64,000 nt of DNA from an uncultured Oscillospiraceae bacterium (GCA_947627715.1 CANQXK010000001.1:62001-126000); one strand, 5' to 3'. Positions 1 through 7,623 are shown, counted from the stretch's first letter. A program made the numbers and translations. The notes: generated from the sequence alone by a model not told the origin.

Positions 1-242
1 ATCAAAGCATCAGCATCTCCGTCTACCTATCCTCCACCCTCGGCGTCCGGCCCCGGAACATCCTGGAGGCCATCACCGACATGGTAGAGAGCGGCACAGC
101 GGAATATTTCATCGTGGGCAACCGCCCGGTCGGAGCCAACCGCTTCAAGATTGCCAGCGCGAGCGAAGCCTGGAACAAGATATATAACCGGGGCGAGCTT
201 GCCAAGGCGACCGTCAGCCTGACCCTGGAGGAATACACATGA
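1..242 (+). CDS. Phage tail protein, gpU-like (3' end only)
   Basis: Only the last 79 codons are in the window; the gene starts before base 1. The readable frame ends at the TGA at 240-242. The fragment contains a conserved-looking LGVRPRNILEAITD segment, a VGNRPVGANRFKIAS segment, and finishes ATVSLTLEEYT. That pattern resembles the C-terminal half of P2 gpU-type tail proteins, which act at the tail terminus of contractile phages. The stop overlaps the start of the next gene (ATGA), so it belongs to the same late operon. The gpU assignment rests on pattern memory from a partial protein and is moderately sure; a generic tail protein is the alternative. Confidence 0.6.
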   Translation, partial: QSISISVYLSSTLGVRPRNILEAITDMVESGTAEYFIVGNRPVGANRFKIASASEAWNKIYNRGELAKATVSLTLEEYT

Positions 243-541
243 ACACATCCCCCTACAACTTCGAGCTGGACTTCACCCTCATCGACCGCCCCGTGGACGA
301 GCTGCGCCGCAAGCTCTCCTTTTTGCTCACCACGCAGCAAGGGACGCTCCCCTTTGACCGGGAGTTCGGCCTCGACCTATCCTTCTTAGACCGCCCCGCA
401 GAGGCGGCCCGCAGCCTATTCACAGCGGAAGTCGCCGCAAAGGTAGCCCAATTCGTGCCGGAGGTGCGCGTCAAGGCCGTCGAATGGCTCAGCGTAGACG
501 GCGGCTCCGTATTTCCAAAGGTGGTGATTACAAATGCCTGA
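239..541 (+). CDS. Baseplate protein, gp25/gpW-like
   Basis: A 100-residue protein of the gp25/P2 gpW/XkdS family, a structural part of the baseplate wedge in contractile tails and related injection systems. Typical family features are the N-terminal extended region, the QGTLPFDREFGLD segment (residues about 33-46, compare the family's GTRPGEREFGSDL-like stretch), and a C-terminal region around EVRVKAVEW. Length is normal for the family. The start overlaps the previous stop by ATGA and the end overlaps the next gene by 8 nt, so W and J are translationally coupled, matching the W-J-I order of P2-like phages. Confidence 0.85.
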   Translation: MNTSPYNFELDFTLIDRPVDELRRKLSFLLTTQQGTLPFDREFGLDLSFLDRPAEAARSLFTAEVAAKVAQFVPEVRVKAVEWLSVDGGSVFPKVVITNA

Positions 542-1688
542 CATCGACCCCATCAAGAACGCCCCCGACATCAGCTTCATCGACAACAAGACCCCCGCCG
601 AGATAGAGGCCGAGATGATCGCCGATTACGAGCGCTACATGACCGAGGCCAGCGGCAAGGAGATCAAGCTGGAGCGGGCAAGCCCCCACCGGGGCGTCCT
701 CATCAGCGCCGCCGCGCAGATCTTCCAGGCCCTCAACTATGTTGACCGGGCCGGGAAGCAGAACCTCCTCAAATACAGCTACGGCGGCTTCCTGGAGAAC
801 CTCGGCCTTTTGAAAGGCGTAACCCGCAACCCGGCGACGGCAGCCGTGGCGACCATCCGCTTCACCATCAGCGCCCCGCGTACCTCTGCTACCGGCATCC
901 CGGCAGGGACGCGCGTGGCGACCGCCGACAGCATCTACTTCGCCACCGACGCTTACGCCGAAATCCCGGCAGGCGGCTCCACCGTAGAAGTGACCGCCAC
1001 CTGTACCGAGACCGGCGCGACCGGCAACGGCATCGCGGTCGGGGAGATCAACACCATCGTTGACCCCGCGCCATACATCGCCAGCGCCACCAACATCAGC
1101 GCCACCAACGGCGGCGCAGACCAAGAGAGCGACGCCGACCTCGCCGAGCGCATCTTCAACGCGCCCAGCGGCTACTCCACGGCAGGCCCCAAAGACGCCT
1201 ACGAGTACCTGGCCAAGCAGTACAACGCCGCCATCGGCGATGTCATCGCTACCAGTGACGCCGAGGCGGGCCGCGTAGACATCGTGTTCATAATGGCAGA
1301 CGGCAGCACCCCGGACGGCACCACCATCGCAGGGCTCAAAGGCTACCTCTCCAGCGACGAGCTGCGGCCCATGACCGACACCCTCACCGTGGCGGCCCCG
1401 ACCGAGGTGACCTACACCATCGAGCTGACCTACTACATCAACCGCTCGGACAGCGCCCAGGCCGTCGCCATCCAGAACGCCGTCAAGCAGGCCGTGGCCG
1501 ACTACATCAAGTGGCAGCGCACCATCGGCAGAGACATCAACCCCTCGGAGCTGACCGCCGCCATCATGCGGGCCGGAGCCAAGCGCGTGGACATCACCGC
1601 GCCGACCTACGCCGCCGTCAACGGCACCTCCGTCGCCGCGCTCTCCGGGGAAGCCTCGCTGACCTACGGAGGGCTCGAAGATGACTAA
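534..1688 (+). CDS. Baseplate assembly protein J-like
   Basis: A 384-residue protein of the baseplate J family (P2 gpJ, Mu gp47, XkdT). It forms part of the baseplate wedge on which the tail fibres sit. The N-terminus carries the typical acidic/aromatic region, then ASPHRGVLISAAAQIFQALNYVD (residues about 44-66) and FLENLGLLKGVTRNPATAA (about 79-97). The middle has the SDADLAERI-type segment that is a strong family marker. Length matches the family. It overlaps gpW at the start and gpI at the end by 8 nt each, in the expected W-J-I order. Confidence 0.9.
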   Translation: MPDIDPIKNAPDISFIDNKTPAEIEAEMIADYERYMTEASGKEIKLERASPHRGVLISAAAQIFQALNYVDRAGKQNLLKYSYGGFLENLGLLKGVTRNPATAAVATIRFTISAPRTSATGIPAGTRVATADSIYFATDAYAEIPAGGSTVEVTATCTETGATGNGIAVGEINTIVDPAPYIASATNISATNGGADQESDADLAERIFNAPSGYSTAGPKDAYEYLAKQYNAAIGDVIATSDAEAGRVDIVFIMADGSTPDGTTIAGLKGYLSSDELRPMTDTLTVAAPTEVTYTIELTYYINRSDSAQAVAIQNAVKQAVADYIKWQRTIGRDINPSELTAAIMRAGAKRVDITAPTYAAVNGTSVAALSGEASLTYGGLEDD

Positions 1689-2259
1689 ACTCCAAGACAG
1701 CCGCTTCACCGAGATCGCGCCCTACAACCTGGCCTCCCAGACCGAGGTGCAGGCCATCGCCTACGCCATCGGCAGACAGATCGCCAAGGTCTGCGCCTAC
1801 GCAGACCGGGCGCGGGTGTACGCCGCCATCGACCAACTGGACGAACAGGCCCTCGACCTCCTGGCCGTAGAGCTACGCGCCCCGGCCTACGACGAGAATT
1901 ACAGCCTCCCCGTCAAGCGGGCGCTGGTACAGGGAGCGCTCACCTTCTACATGAAGATGGGGACGCCCTACGCCGTCAACAGGATCATCGAGGCCATCTT
2001 CCAGACCGGGCGCATCAGCGAGTGGTTCGAGTACGGCGGCAAACCGTTCCACTTCAAAGCCTACACCACCAACCCCGCCATCACCCCGGAGGATGTGGAC
2101 GAGTTCACCCGCGTCCTTTCGACCGTAAAGCGCCTCTCGGCGTGGCTCGACGAAATCATCCTCGACCTCAGCACCGACCCCATGACCCTCTACATCGGAC
2201 ACTGGCTCCACACCGGCGACTTCATCCGGCTCGGCGTGGCAGACCCGGCCCGCTCATAA
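1681..2259 (+). CDS. Phage tail protein I-like
   Basis: A 192-residue protein matching the P2 gpI tail-protein family, which links baseplate and tail fibre. Supporting segments are the LDLLAVELRAPAYDENYSLPVKRALV stretch near residues 59-84, the AVNRIIEAIF helix, and EWFEYGGKPFHFKAYT (residues about 112-127), a characteristic W-F-YGG-P-F pattern of the family. It follows gpJ with an 8-nt overlap and precedes the tail-fibre gene by 19 nt. Position and sequence agree. Confidence 0.88.
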   Translation: MTKLQDSRFTEIAPYNLASQTEVQAIAYAIGRQIAKVCAYADRARVYAAIDQLDEQALDLLAVELRAPAYDENYSLPVKRALVQGALTFYMKMGTPYAVNRIIEAIFQTGRISEWFEYGGKPFHFKAYTTNPAITPEDVDEFTRVLSTVKRLSAWLDEIILDLSTDPMTLYIGHWLHTGDFIRLGVADPARS

Positions 2260-2278
2260 CCAAAGGAGGAGAAAAGCC

Positions 2279-4858
2279 ATGTTTCAACCCCCGCGCCTGA
2301 CCAACGCAGGCAAGGCCCTCTACAATCGCACCCTCGCGGGCGAGGGCATCCAGTTCACCAAGATCAAGCTCGGCAAGGGCACCCTCACCGGCCCCATCGC
2401 CACCATGACCGCCCTCGTTGACCTCGTGACCGAGATCGACGCCTCCGTTTCCCAGACCGGCGACAACAGCTATGTGGACATCTCCGGCTCGTTCAGCAAC
2501 GCCGGGATGCAGGACGGCTTCTACTGGCGCGAGATCGGCCTGTTCGCCGCCGACCCGGAGGCCCCGGAGGAGCGCGAGCGCGACATCCTCTACTGCTACC
2601 AAAACGCCTATGACACCGCCGACTTCATTCCCGCCGCCAGCGTGGAGACCGTAGAGAAACACATCACCATCCCCGTCATCATCTCCGACGCCGAAAGCGT
2701 CTCCTGCCTCCTCGACCCCTCCCTCATCTACGCCACCAAGAAGGACATCGAGAACCACAACCTCGACCCGGAGGCACACCCGACCCTGCGGCATGACCTC
2801 CAAGAGCTGGACGAAACCCTCAGCGGCTACATGGAGACCACAGACTCCGCCCTGGAGGCCCAGGGACAGGCCATCACCAAGCAGGGACAGACACTCACCC
2901 AACACACCAGCGACGCAAACAGCCATGTTTCAGCCGCTGAAAAAGCGGCCTGGAACGGCAAGGCCGAACCCGGCGACATCACCACCGCCATCGCGGGCCA
3001 CAACGCCGACAAAGAGGCCCACCCGGACATCCGCGAGGAGCTGGGCAAGGTAAAGCAGACCGCCGACGACGCCCTCAAAGCCATCCAGGACTTCGCCTAT
3101 GTCATCAACGGCCTGCCGACGCAGAGCGGGGCGCTCATCTACAACGGGGAGGCGCAGGAACCCTCCTGGAACGGCTACAACACCGACGCCCTGGAGATCG
3201 GCGGCAAAATCAGCGCTACCGACGCCGGAGAGTACGAGGCGACCTTCACCCCGAAAGGGAAGTACCACTGGGAGGGCGGCACCACCGAGGCCCGGACAGT
3301 GACCTGGAGCATCAGCCGCCAGCCAATCACCACCACGCCCACGCAGAACGGCACCCAGGTCTACACCGGCGCACTCATCACCGCCGCCTGGACGAACTAC
3401 GACCCCATCAAGCTCACCATCGGCGGCGACTATACCGGCACCACCGCCAAGAGCTACAACGCCACCTTCACCCCGAAAGACAACTACTGCTGGAGCGGAG
3501 GGAACATCACCGCCAAGACCGTCGCCTGGAAGATCACCAAGGCCCCCGGCACCCTCAGCATCAACCCGACCACCGTGGCCCTCACCGCCAGCGCAACTCA
3601 GGTCGTCATCAAAGTGACCCGCGCCGGGGACGGCACCATCAGCGTGGAGAACGCCGCCACCGCCATCGCCACCGCAACCGTGGATCAGGCCGCCGCCACC
3701 GTCACCGTCAAGAGCGTCGGGCAGGCCAACGGCAGCGGCAAGATCACCATCAAGGTCGCCGAGGGTACCAACCACTTCGCCCCCACCGCCGTCACCGCAA
3801 ATGTGACCGCCGACTTCCCCAAGACCTACGGCGTCAAATGGAACGGCGGCCCGGAGACCACCTGGAGCCGCACCGACGCCGCCAGCGGCTTCACCAACCC
3901 CGTGCCCTATTACAGCGGTGCGAGCGCGTACAGCTCCCCCTTCGACAACCTCCAGCCCTGGGCCGGGATGAAGCGCACCACCGACAGCGCCCTCGGCGAG
4001 CTGGTCAGCATCCCGAAATACTGGTACAAGTGGACAAAGAGCGGCGCGACCATGACCCTCCAGATCTCCGACAAGGCGCAGGCGGGCTTCTCCGTTTCCC
4101 CCGCCCATGCAGACCGTGGCGACGGCAAGGGCGAGCGCAACACCGTCTATGTGGGCCGCTACCACTGCGCCAGCGGCTACAAGAGTACCACCGGCGCGGC
4201 GCAACAGGTAAGCATCACCCGCGCAAATGCCCGCTCGGGCATCCACAACCTCGGCGCGACGGCCTACCAGTACGACTTCGCCATGTACTGGACGATCATG
4301 ATGCTGTATTTAGTAGAGTTCGCCGACTGGAACGGGCAGAAGGTCATCGGCTACGGCTGCTCCGACAGCGGCAGCAAGAAGAACAACGGGCAGACCGACA
4401 CGATGCCCTATCACACCGGCACCACCGCAACATCCCGCACCTCCTACGGCTTCACCCAATACCGCTACATCGAGGGCCTGTGGGACAATGTGTTCGACTG
4501 GGTAGACGGCATCTATTTCAGCGGCGCGAACATCTACTGCATCAAGAACCCCGCCAGCTTCAGCGACACCACGGGAGGGACGCTGACCGGCACCCGGCCC
4601 ACCTCCAGCAACTGGATCAGCGCCTGGGGCATCCCGACCGCCTCCGGCTTCGGCTGGGCGCTCTATCCCTCGGAGGTAAGCGGCAGTGAGACGACCTATG
4701 TAGCGGATTACTGCGGCTACAACTCCTCCGGGGTGGTGTTGCGCGCTGGTGGCTACTACAGCCAGAGCCAGTACCACGGCCCCTTCTACCTCAACGGCAA
4801 CGACTCGGCCTCGAACTCGGGCAGCAACATCGGCTGCCGTCTCCAAAAACTCCCTTAA
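2279..4858 (+). CDS. Tail fibre protein (gpH-like) with DGR-diversified C-type lectin-like tip
   Basis: An 859-residue tail fibre and the target protein of the retroelement downstream. Residues 1 to about 165 match the tail-collar/DUF3751 attachment domain found at the start of P2 gpH-like fibres. About 165-275 is helical linker. About 277-420 holds two repeats like the gut-Firmicutes Ig-like surface modules (TPKGKYHWEGG and TPKDNYCWSGG mark them). About 421-515 looks like a BIG2 Ig-like domain. About 520-859 resembles the C-type lectin/formylglycine-enzyme fold used by DGR variable proteins, with GLWDNVFDWVDG inside it. Variable residues 813, 822, 826, 828, 830, 832, 842, 848 and possibly 855 lie in the last 50 residues. 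A strong ribosome site (AAAGGAGGAG) precedes the ATG. The product should bind the host surface with a changeable tip. Confidence 0.93.
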   Translation: MFQPPRLTNAGKALYNRTLAGEGIQFTKIKLGKGTLTGPIATMTALVDLVTEIDASVSQTGDNSYVDISGSFSNAGMQDGFYWREIGLFAADPEAPEERERDILYCYQNAYDTADFIPAASVETVEKHITIPVIISDAESVSCLLDPSLIYATKKDIENHNLDPEAHPTLRHDLQELDETLSGYMETTDSALEAQGQAITKQGQTLTQHTSDANSHVSAAEKAAWNGKAEPGDITTAIAGHNADKEAHPDIREELGKVKQTADDALKAIQDFAYVINGLPTQSGALIYNGEAQEPSWNGYNTDALEIGGKISATDAGEYEATFTPKGKYHWEGGTTEARTVTWSISRQPITTTPTQNGTQVYTGALITAAWTNYDPIKLTIGGDYTGTTAKSYNATFTPKDNYCWSGGNITAKTVAWKITKAPGTLSINPTTVALTASATQVVIKVTRAGDGTISVENAATAIATATVDQAAATVTVKSVGQANGSGKITIKVAEGTNHFAPTAVTANVTADFPKTYGVKWNGGPETTWSRTDAASGFTNPVPYYSGASAYSSPFDNLQPWAGMKRTTDSALGELVSIPKYWYKWTKSGATMTLQISDKAQAGFSVSPAHADRGDGKGERNTVYVGRYHCASGYKSTTGAAQQVSITRANARSGIHNLGATAYQYDFAMYWTIMMLYLVEFADWNGQKVIGYGCSDSGSKKNNGQTDTMPYHTGTTATSRTSYGFTQYRYIEGLWDNVFDWVDGIYFSGANIYCIKNPASFSDTTGGTLTGTRPTSSNWISAWGIPTASGFGWALYPSEVSGSETTYVADYCGYNSSGVVLRAGGYYSQSQYHGPFYLNGNDSASNSGSNIGCRLQKLP
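4702..4844 (+). repeat. DGR variable repeat (VR)
   Basis: A 143-bp segment at the 3' end of the tail-fibre gene that aligns without gaps to 5018-5160 (constant offset 316). Differences are at 4715, 4716, 4743, 4754, 4761, 4767, 4772, 4802, 4820, 4821 and 4842. At each of these the other copy has A. Eight are A-to-G and three A-to-T. Seven of the twelve AAC codons of the template are changed. The change at 4842 is 2 nt from the end of homology, so it could belong to an IMH/IMH* difference rather than to mutagenesis. The in-frame change set alters surface-type residues of the lectin-like tip. Confidence 0.96.
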
Positions 4859-4869
4859 AAGGGGGTTCG

Positions 4870-4893
4870 CCAAGGGGGATTTCTCCCCCTTGG
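4870..4893. other. Hairpin/cruciform downstream of VR
   Basis: A perfect 10-bp inverted repeat (CCAAGGGGGA/TCCCCCTTGG) closes a 4-nt loop, TTTC on the + strand and GAAA on the - strand. It lies 25 nt after the end of VR homology and 11 nt after the tail-fibre stop codon. No U-run follows, so it is a poor terminator. In the Bordetella phage DGR a hairpin just after the VR is needed for efficient retrohoming; this element has the right form and place. That role is inferred here. Confidence 0.7.
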
Positions 4894-5017
4894 CATCCAA
4901 ACCATCAGAACAAAACCCGCGCCCGCAATTCGCCACGGGCGCAGGGTACAAACTGGGGCTACTGCACCAGTAGTCCGGTGTTTCTTTCCGGTTTCGGTCT
5001 CTCCTTCTGGGCTTACG
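4894..5017 (+). other. Spacer between VR hairpin and TR; probable 5' part of template RNA
   Basis: No convincing gene is present. It contains short inverted repeats: CTACTG-CAC-CAGTAG at 4959-4973, and a GCCCG/CGGGC pair around 4921-4940. These could fold in the template RNA leader. In many DGRs an avd gene sits between VR and TR; the 124 nt here is too short to encode one. I see no clear -35/-10 promoter, so the template RNA may come from the late phage transcript. Confidence 0.4.
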
Positions 5018-5160
5018 AGCGGATTACTGCAACTACAACTCCTCCGGGGTGGTGTTGCACGCTGGTGGCAACTACAACCAGAACCAGAACCACGGCCCCT
5101 TCTACCTCAACGGCAACAACTCGGCCTCGAACTCGAACAGCAACATCGGCTGCCGTCACC
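5018..5160 (+). repeat. DGR template repeat (TR)
   Basis: The invariant copy of the 143-bp repeat. Read in the same frame as the VR it has 12 AAC codons and 2 CAC codons at or near sites that vary. Random replacement of the first two bases of AAC cannot create a stop codon, a recurring design of DGR templates. It is transcribed to RNA and copied by the reverse transcriptase with errors at adenines. Homology to the VR ends at 5160, with GTCNCC shared and divergent sequence after it. The short open frame across the TR is not a gene. Confidence 0.96.
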
Positions 5161-5342
5161 TTGCAGGCAAGCAAAGCCACCACACTTCTCAGGTCATCCG
5201 CGCCCCGGCGCTGTTGACATATAGATGGGTGCAGTAGTCGCACACCCCTCGGTGAAGATTTTGCGTAAGGGCACGACTTAGTACTCCCTCCATCCCGGAG
5301 GGCGCAGGAAACGCCGTGAAGCATCAAGGAGAAGTAAAGCCC
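5161..5342 (+). other. TR-RT spacer (template RNA 3' region)
   Basis: A 182-nt stretch between the template repeat and the chosen start of the reverse transcriptase. No gene is visible. In characterised DGRs the RNA downstream of the TR folds and primes cDNA synthesis together with the RT and Avd; this stretch is the natural candidate here, by analogy only. It includes GC-rich paired segments such as CGCGCCCCGGCGC near 5199-5211 and CTCCCTCCATCCCGGAGGG near 5284-5302. Confidence 0.4.
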
Positions 5343-6512
5343 GTGAAAAGAGCGAAAGACCTATATACAAAACTGCTTTCAGACGAAAACCTCGCGCTGG
5401 CGCTGGACGAGGTAAACCGCACCCACCGCTGGCGGCCCCATCACCGCCCGAACACCGTGGTCGCCTGGGTAGAGGCAAACAAGGAACAGCGCATCAAAGA
5501 CCTTCGGAGCATCCTGATTCAAGGCTTCTGCCCCGCCATCCCGACCATGAAGCGCCGCTGGGACAAGAGCGCCGGAAAGTGGCGCGACATCTACGAGCCG
5601 AAGCTCTGGCCCGACCAATACATCCACCACGCCGTCATCCAGGTATTACAGCCCGTGATGATGCGCGGCATGGATCGCTGGTGCTGCGGCAGTATCCGAG
5701 GCCGGGGCATCCACTACGGACAGGCCGCCATCAGGCGCTGGATGCGCGACGACCCCAAAGGGACGAAATACTGCGTCGAGCTGGACATCCATCACTTCTA
5801 TGAGAGCCTCCGGCCCGACCTGGTAATGGCCCGCCTAAAGACCCTCGTAAAAGACCGCCGCTTCCTCGGCGTCGTCTGGGCCGTCATCAAGGACGGCATC
5901 CTCATCGGCGCATATTTCAGCCAATGGCTCGCCAACACCTTCCTCCAGCCCCTCGACCACCTCATCCGGCAGGGCGGCTTCGGCGTGGCGCATTTCATCC
6001 GCTACATGGACAACTTCACCATCTTCGGCCCCAACAAGCGGATGCTCCACCGCCTCATCACCGCCATCGGAAACTGGCTCGGCGAACACGGTCTCAGGAT
6101 AAAGGACAACTGGCAGCTATTCCGCACCTCCTTCACCGCCAAGGTGGAGCGGGCGCACCAACACCTGGAGGAGCGCAAACAGCGCCACCGCAAGCCGAGA
6201 CTGCCGACCGCCCTCGGCTACCGCTACGGCGAGGGCTACACCCTACTCCGAAAGCGCAATCTATTCCGGCTCAAACGGCAGCTCTCCAGCTACTACAAGC
6301 GCGTGACGCGCGGCCTCACCATCGCCATCACGATGGCCCAGGGCCTCCTCTCCCGCCTCGGGCAGCTAAAACACTGCAACGCCCAGCACATCTTCGCCCG
6401 CTTCGTCAAGCCTAAGACCCAGCGCAATCTGAAAGCAATAGTCAGGGCCTACGCCCGGAAGGAGAGAGCAAAATGGACTACATCTTCGGCACCGTCGCCC
6501 GCAACGGCGTGA
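5343..6512 (+). CDS. DGR reverse transcriptase
   Basis: A 389-residue reverse transcriptase of the diversity-generating retroelement type. Motif A is VELDIHHFYESL with Asp148. The motif usually written QGxxxSP in other RTs is IGAYFSQ (residues 188-194), the DGR hallmark form. Motif C is YMDN at 221-224, so the second Asp of YxDD is Asn224. The C-terminal thumb region is basic. I chose GTG at 5343 because the protein then begins MKRAKDLYTKLLSDENL, like other DGR RTs, with AAGGAG 11 nt upstream; GTG at 5316 would add 9 residues. The 3' end overlaps the next gene by 40 nt in another frame. It copies the TR RNA into cDNA that replaces the VR. Confidence 0.93.
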   Translation: MKRAKDLYTKLLSDENLALALDEVNRTHRWRPHHRPNTVVAWVEANKEQRIKDLRSILIQGFCPAIPTMKRRWDKSAGKWRDIYEPKLWPDQYIHHAVIQVLQPVMMRGMDRWCCGSIRGRGIHYGQAAIRRWMRDDPKGTKYCVELDIHHFYESLRPDLVMARLKTLVKDRRFLGVVWAVIKDGILIGAYFSQWLANTFLQPLDHLIRQGGFGVAHFIRYMDNFTIFGPNKRMLHRLITAIGNWLGEHGLRIKDNWQLFRTSFTAKVERAHQHLEERKQRHRKPRLPTALGYRYGEGYTLLRKRNLFRLKRQLSSYYKRVTRGLTIAITMAQGLLSRLGQLKHCNAQHIFARFVKPKTQRNLKAIVRAYARKERAKWTTSSAPSPATA

Positions 6513-7129
6513 CGGTCGAGAACCTAAAGACCGTGGGCGAGGCCCACACCGACCTCGACGGCTTCCAGCAGGTCGTGAGGAAGTACCCCGACAGCATCGC
6601 CATCGACAACTTCCGCATCGTCGAGAAGTACCACACCGACACCGACGCCGAGGGCACCTGTTACGACTGGTACATCATCGACAGCCACAACAGCTATGTG
6701 GACAAGTACACCCCCGCCGCCGCCACCGTCCAGCAGGCGCAAGAGGCCGCCGCCATCACCTTCGTCACCCTCGCTGAGACCGGCAGCGTGGACGCCGTGA
6801 CCGCCGCCGAACACGCCGACCTGTTCAGTCCCTGGGCCTATCCCGTCGCATATACCGAGGGACAGCTCCGGCAATACAACGGCAGGCTCTACCGCTGCAT
6901 CCAGCCCCACACCTCCCAGGCCGACTGGACGCCCGACGCCGCCGTCAGCCTCTGGGCACCCGCCTCCGACCCCGCCGAGGAATGGCCCGAATGGTCGCAG
7001 CCGGTCGGAGCCTTTGACGCCTACCCCCAGGGCGCAAAGGTAACGCACAAGGGCCACCGCTACACCTCGGACATCGAGAACAATGTCTGGGAGCCGGGTG
7101 TCTACGGCTGGACGGAGGCCGAGGGATGA
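6473..7129 (+). CDS. Tail-associated protein with two chitin-binding-like (CBM5/12) modules
   Basis: A 218-residue protein. Residues 1 to about 110 have no match I recognise, but include an Ala/Gln-rich helix near 80-100. Residues about 130-165 (GQLRQYNGRLYRCIQPHTSQ... then SLWAPAS) and about 180-218 (AFDAYPQGAKVTHKGHRYTS... then WEPGVYGW) look like two CBM5/12-type carbohydrate-binding modules, with conserved Tyr/Trp spacing. It probably decorates the tail or helps adsorption. Its start overlaps the RT gene by 40 nt; GGAAGGAGAGAG just upstream supports this ATG. Translation therefore seems coupled to the RT. The function is inferred from the modules and position. Confidence 0.7.
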   Translation: MDYIFGTVARNGVTVENLKTVGEAHTDLDGFQQVVRKYPDSIAIDNFRIVEKYHTDTDAEGTCYDWYIIDSHNSYVDKYTPAAATVQQAQEAAAITFVTLAETGSVDAVTAAEHADLFSPWAYPVAYTEGQLRQYNGRLYRCIQPHTSQADWTPDAAVSLWAPASDPAEEWPEWSQPVGAFDAYPQGAKVTHKGHRYTSDIENNVWEPGVYGWTEAEG

Positions 7130-7338
7130 GTAATCTGCGGATGATCGAAGCCCTCTGCCTGCTATGCGAGGAGCAAGCCCGCCTTTTGCGGGCGATGGCC
7201 CTCCGGCTCGGCGAGCTGGGCGACACAGCCCTCACCGACGAGATCGCCGCCGCCAACGCCCGCTATGTGGAGATCATCGGCAGCAACGAAATGCCCGACA
7301 GCGCTTACCAGGGGGGAGGTGAAACCGATGTATATTGA
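7126..7338 (+). CDS. Small phage protein of unknown function
   Basis: A 70-residue, mostly helical protein starting at an ATGA overlap with the previous gene and ending 11 nt inside the next. It has an N-terminal LLCEEQARLLRAMALRL helix that could form a coiled coil, then an acidic segment. Its position between the tail-tip protein and the lysis genes matches small accessory proteins in many siphophage and myophage late operons. I do not recognise a family. The codon use matches its neighbours and the coupled start supports it being real. Confidence 0.65.
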   Translation: MSNLRMIEALCLLCEEQARLLRAMALRLGELGDTALTDEIAAANARYVEIIGSNEMPDSAYQGGGETDVY

Positions 7339-7606
7339 CGCGGACACCATCATCAAGGCCGCGAGCCTCCTGGCCGCCCTCGGAGCGCTCGTCGGGGCGG
7401 TCATAGCCGTCTACAAGGTGCTGGAGAGCAACAAAAAGCAGAGCGAGGTCATCAAGGCCATCCAGGACGAGCAGACCATCATCTGCTACGGCCTGCGGGG
7501 AGCCTTGCAGGGCCTCATCGAGCAAGGCTGCGACGGCCCCTGCAAGGACGCCCTCACCATGCTGGACAAGCACCTCAACAAAGGCGCACACAAAACAGAC
7601 CTCTAA
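7328..7606 (+). CDS. Small membrane protein next to lysis genes (holin-accessory-like)
   Basis: A 92-residue protein starting at ATG 7328, with GGGGGAGGTG just upstream. Residues about 8-30 (IIKAASLLAALGALVGAVIAVYKVL) form one membrane helix, followed by a polar, charged C-terminal half with two cysteines in CDGPC. The layout, one N-terminal membrane segment plus a soluble tail directly before the endolysin, resembles accessory lysis or holin-like proteins in Firmicutes phages. An upstream in-frame ATG at 7265 would extend it but lacks a ribosome site and lies inside the previous gene. The function is inferred. Confidence 0.65.
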   Translation: MYIDADTIIKAASLLAALGALVGAVIAVYKVLESNKKQSEVIKAIQDEQTIICYGLRGALQGLIEQGCDGPCKDALTMLDKHLNKGAHKTDL

Positions 7607-7623
7607 AGGAGGAGGAACCGCAA

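Noticed and set aside
528-1709. 393-codon - strand frame
   Set aside because: It is antisense to the baseplate J gene; its Gly/Val/Asp-rich translation is a high-GC artefact.
4702-5160. Ordinary tandem duplication of the fibre 3' end instead of a DGR
   Set aside because: A neutral duplicate would differ at all four bases; here every one of the 11 differences is at A in the downstream copy, and a DGR-type RT follows.
5049-5237. Small + strand open frame across the TR
   Set aside because: It is only the TR read in the VR frame, with no ribosome site or stop-defined domain; the TR acts as RNA template.
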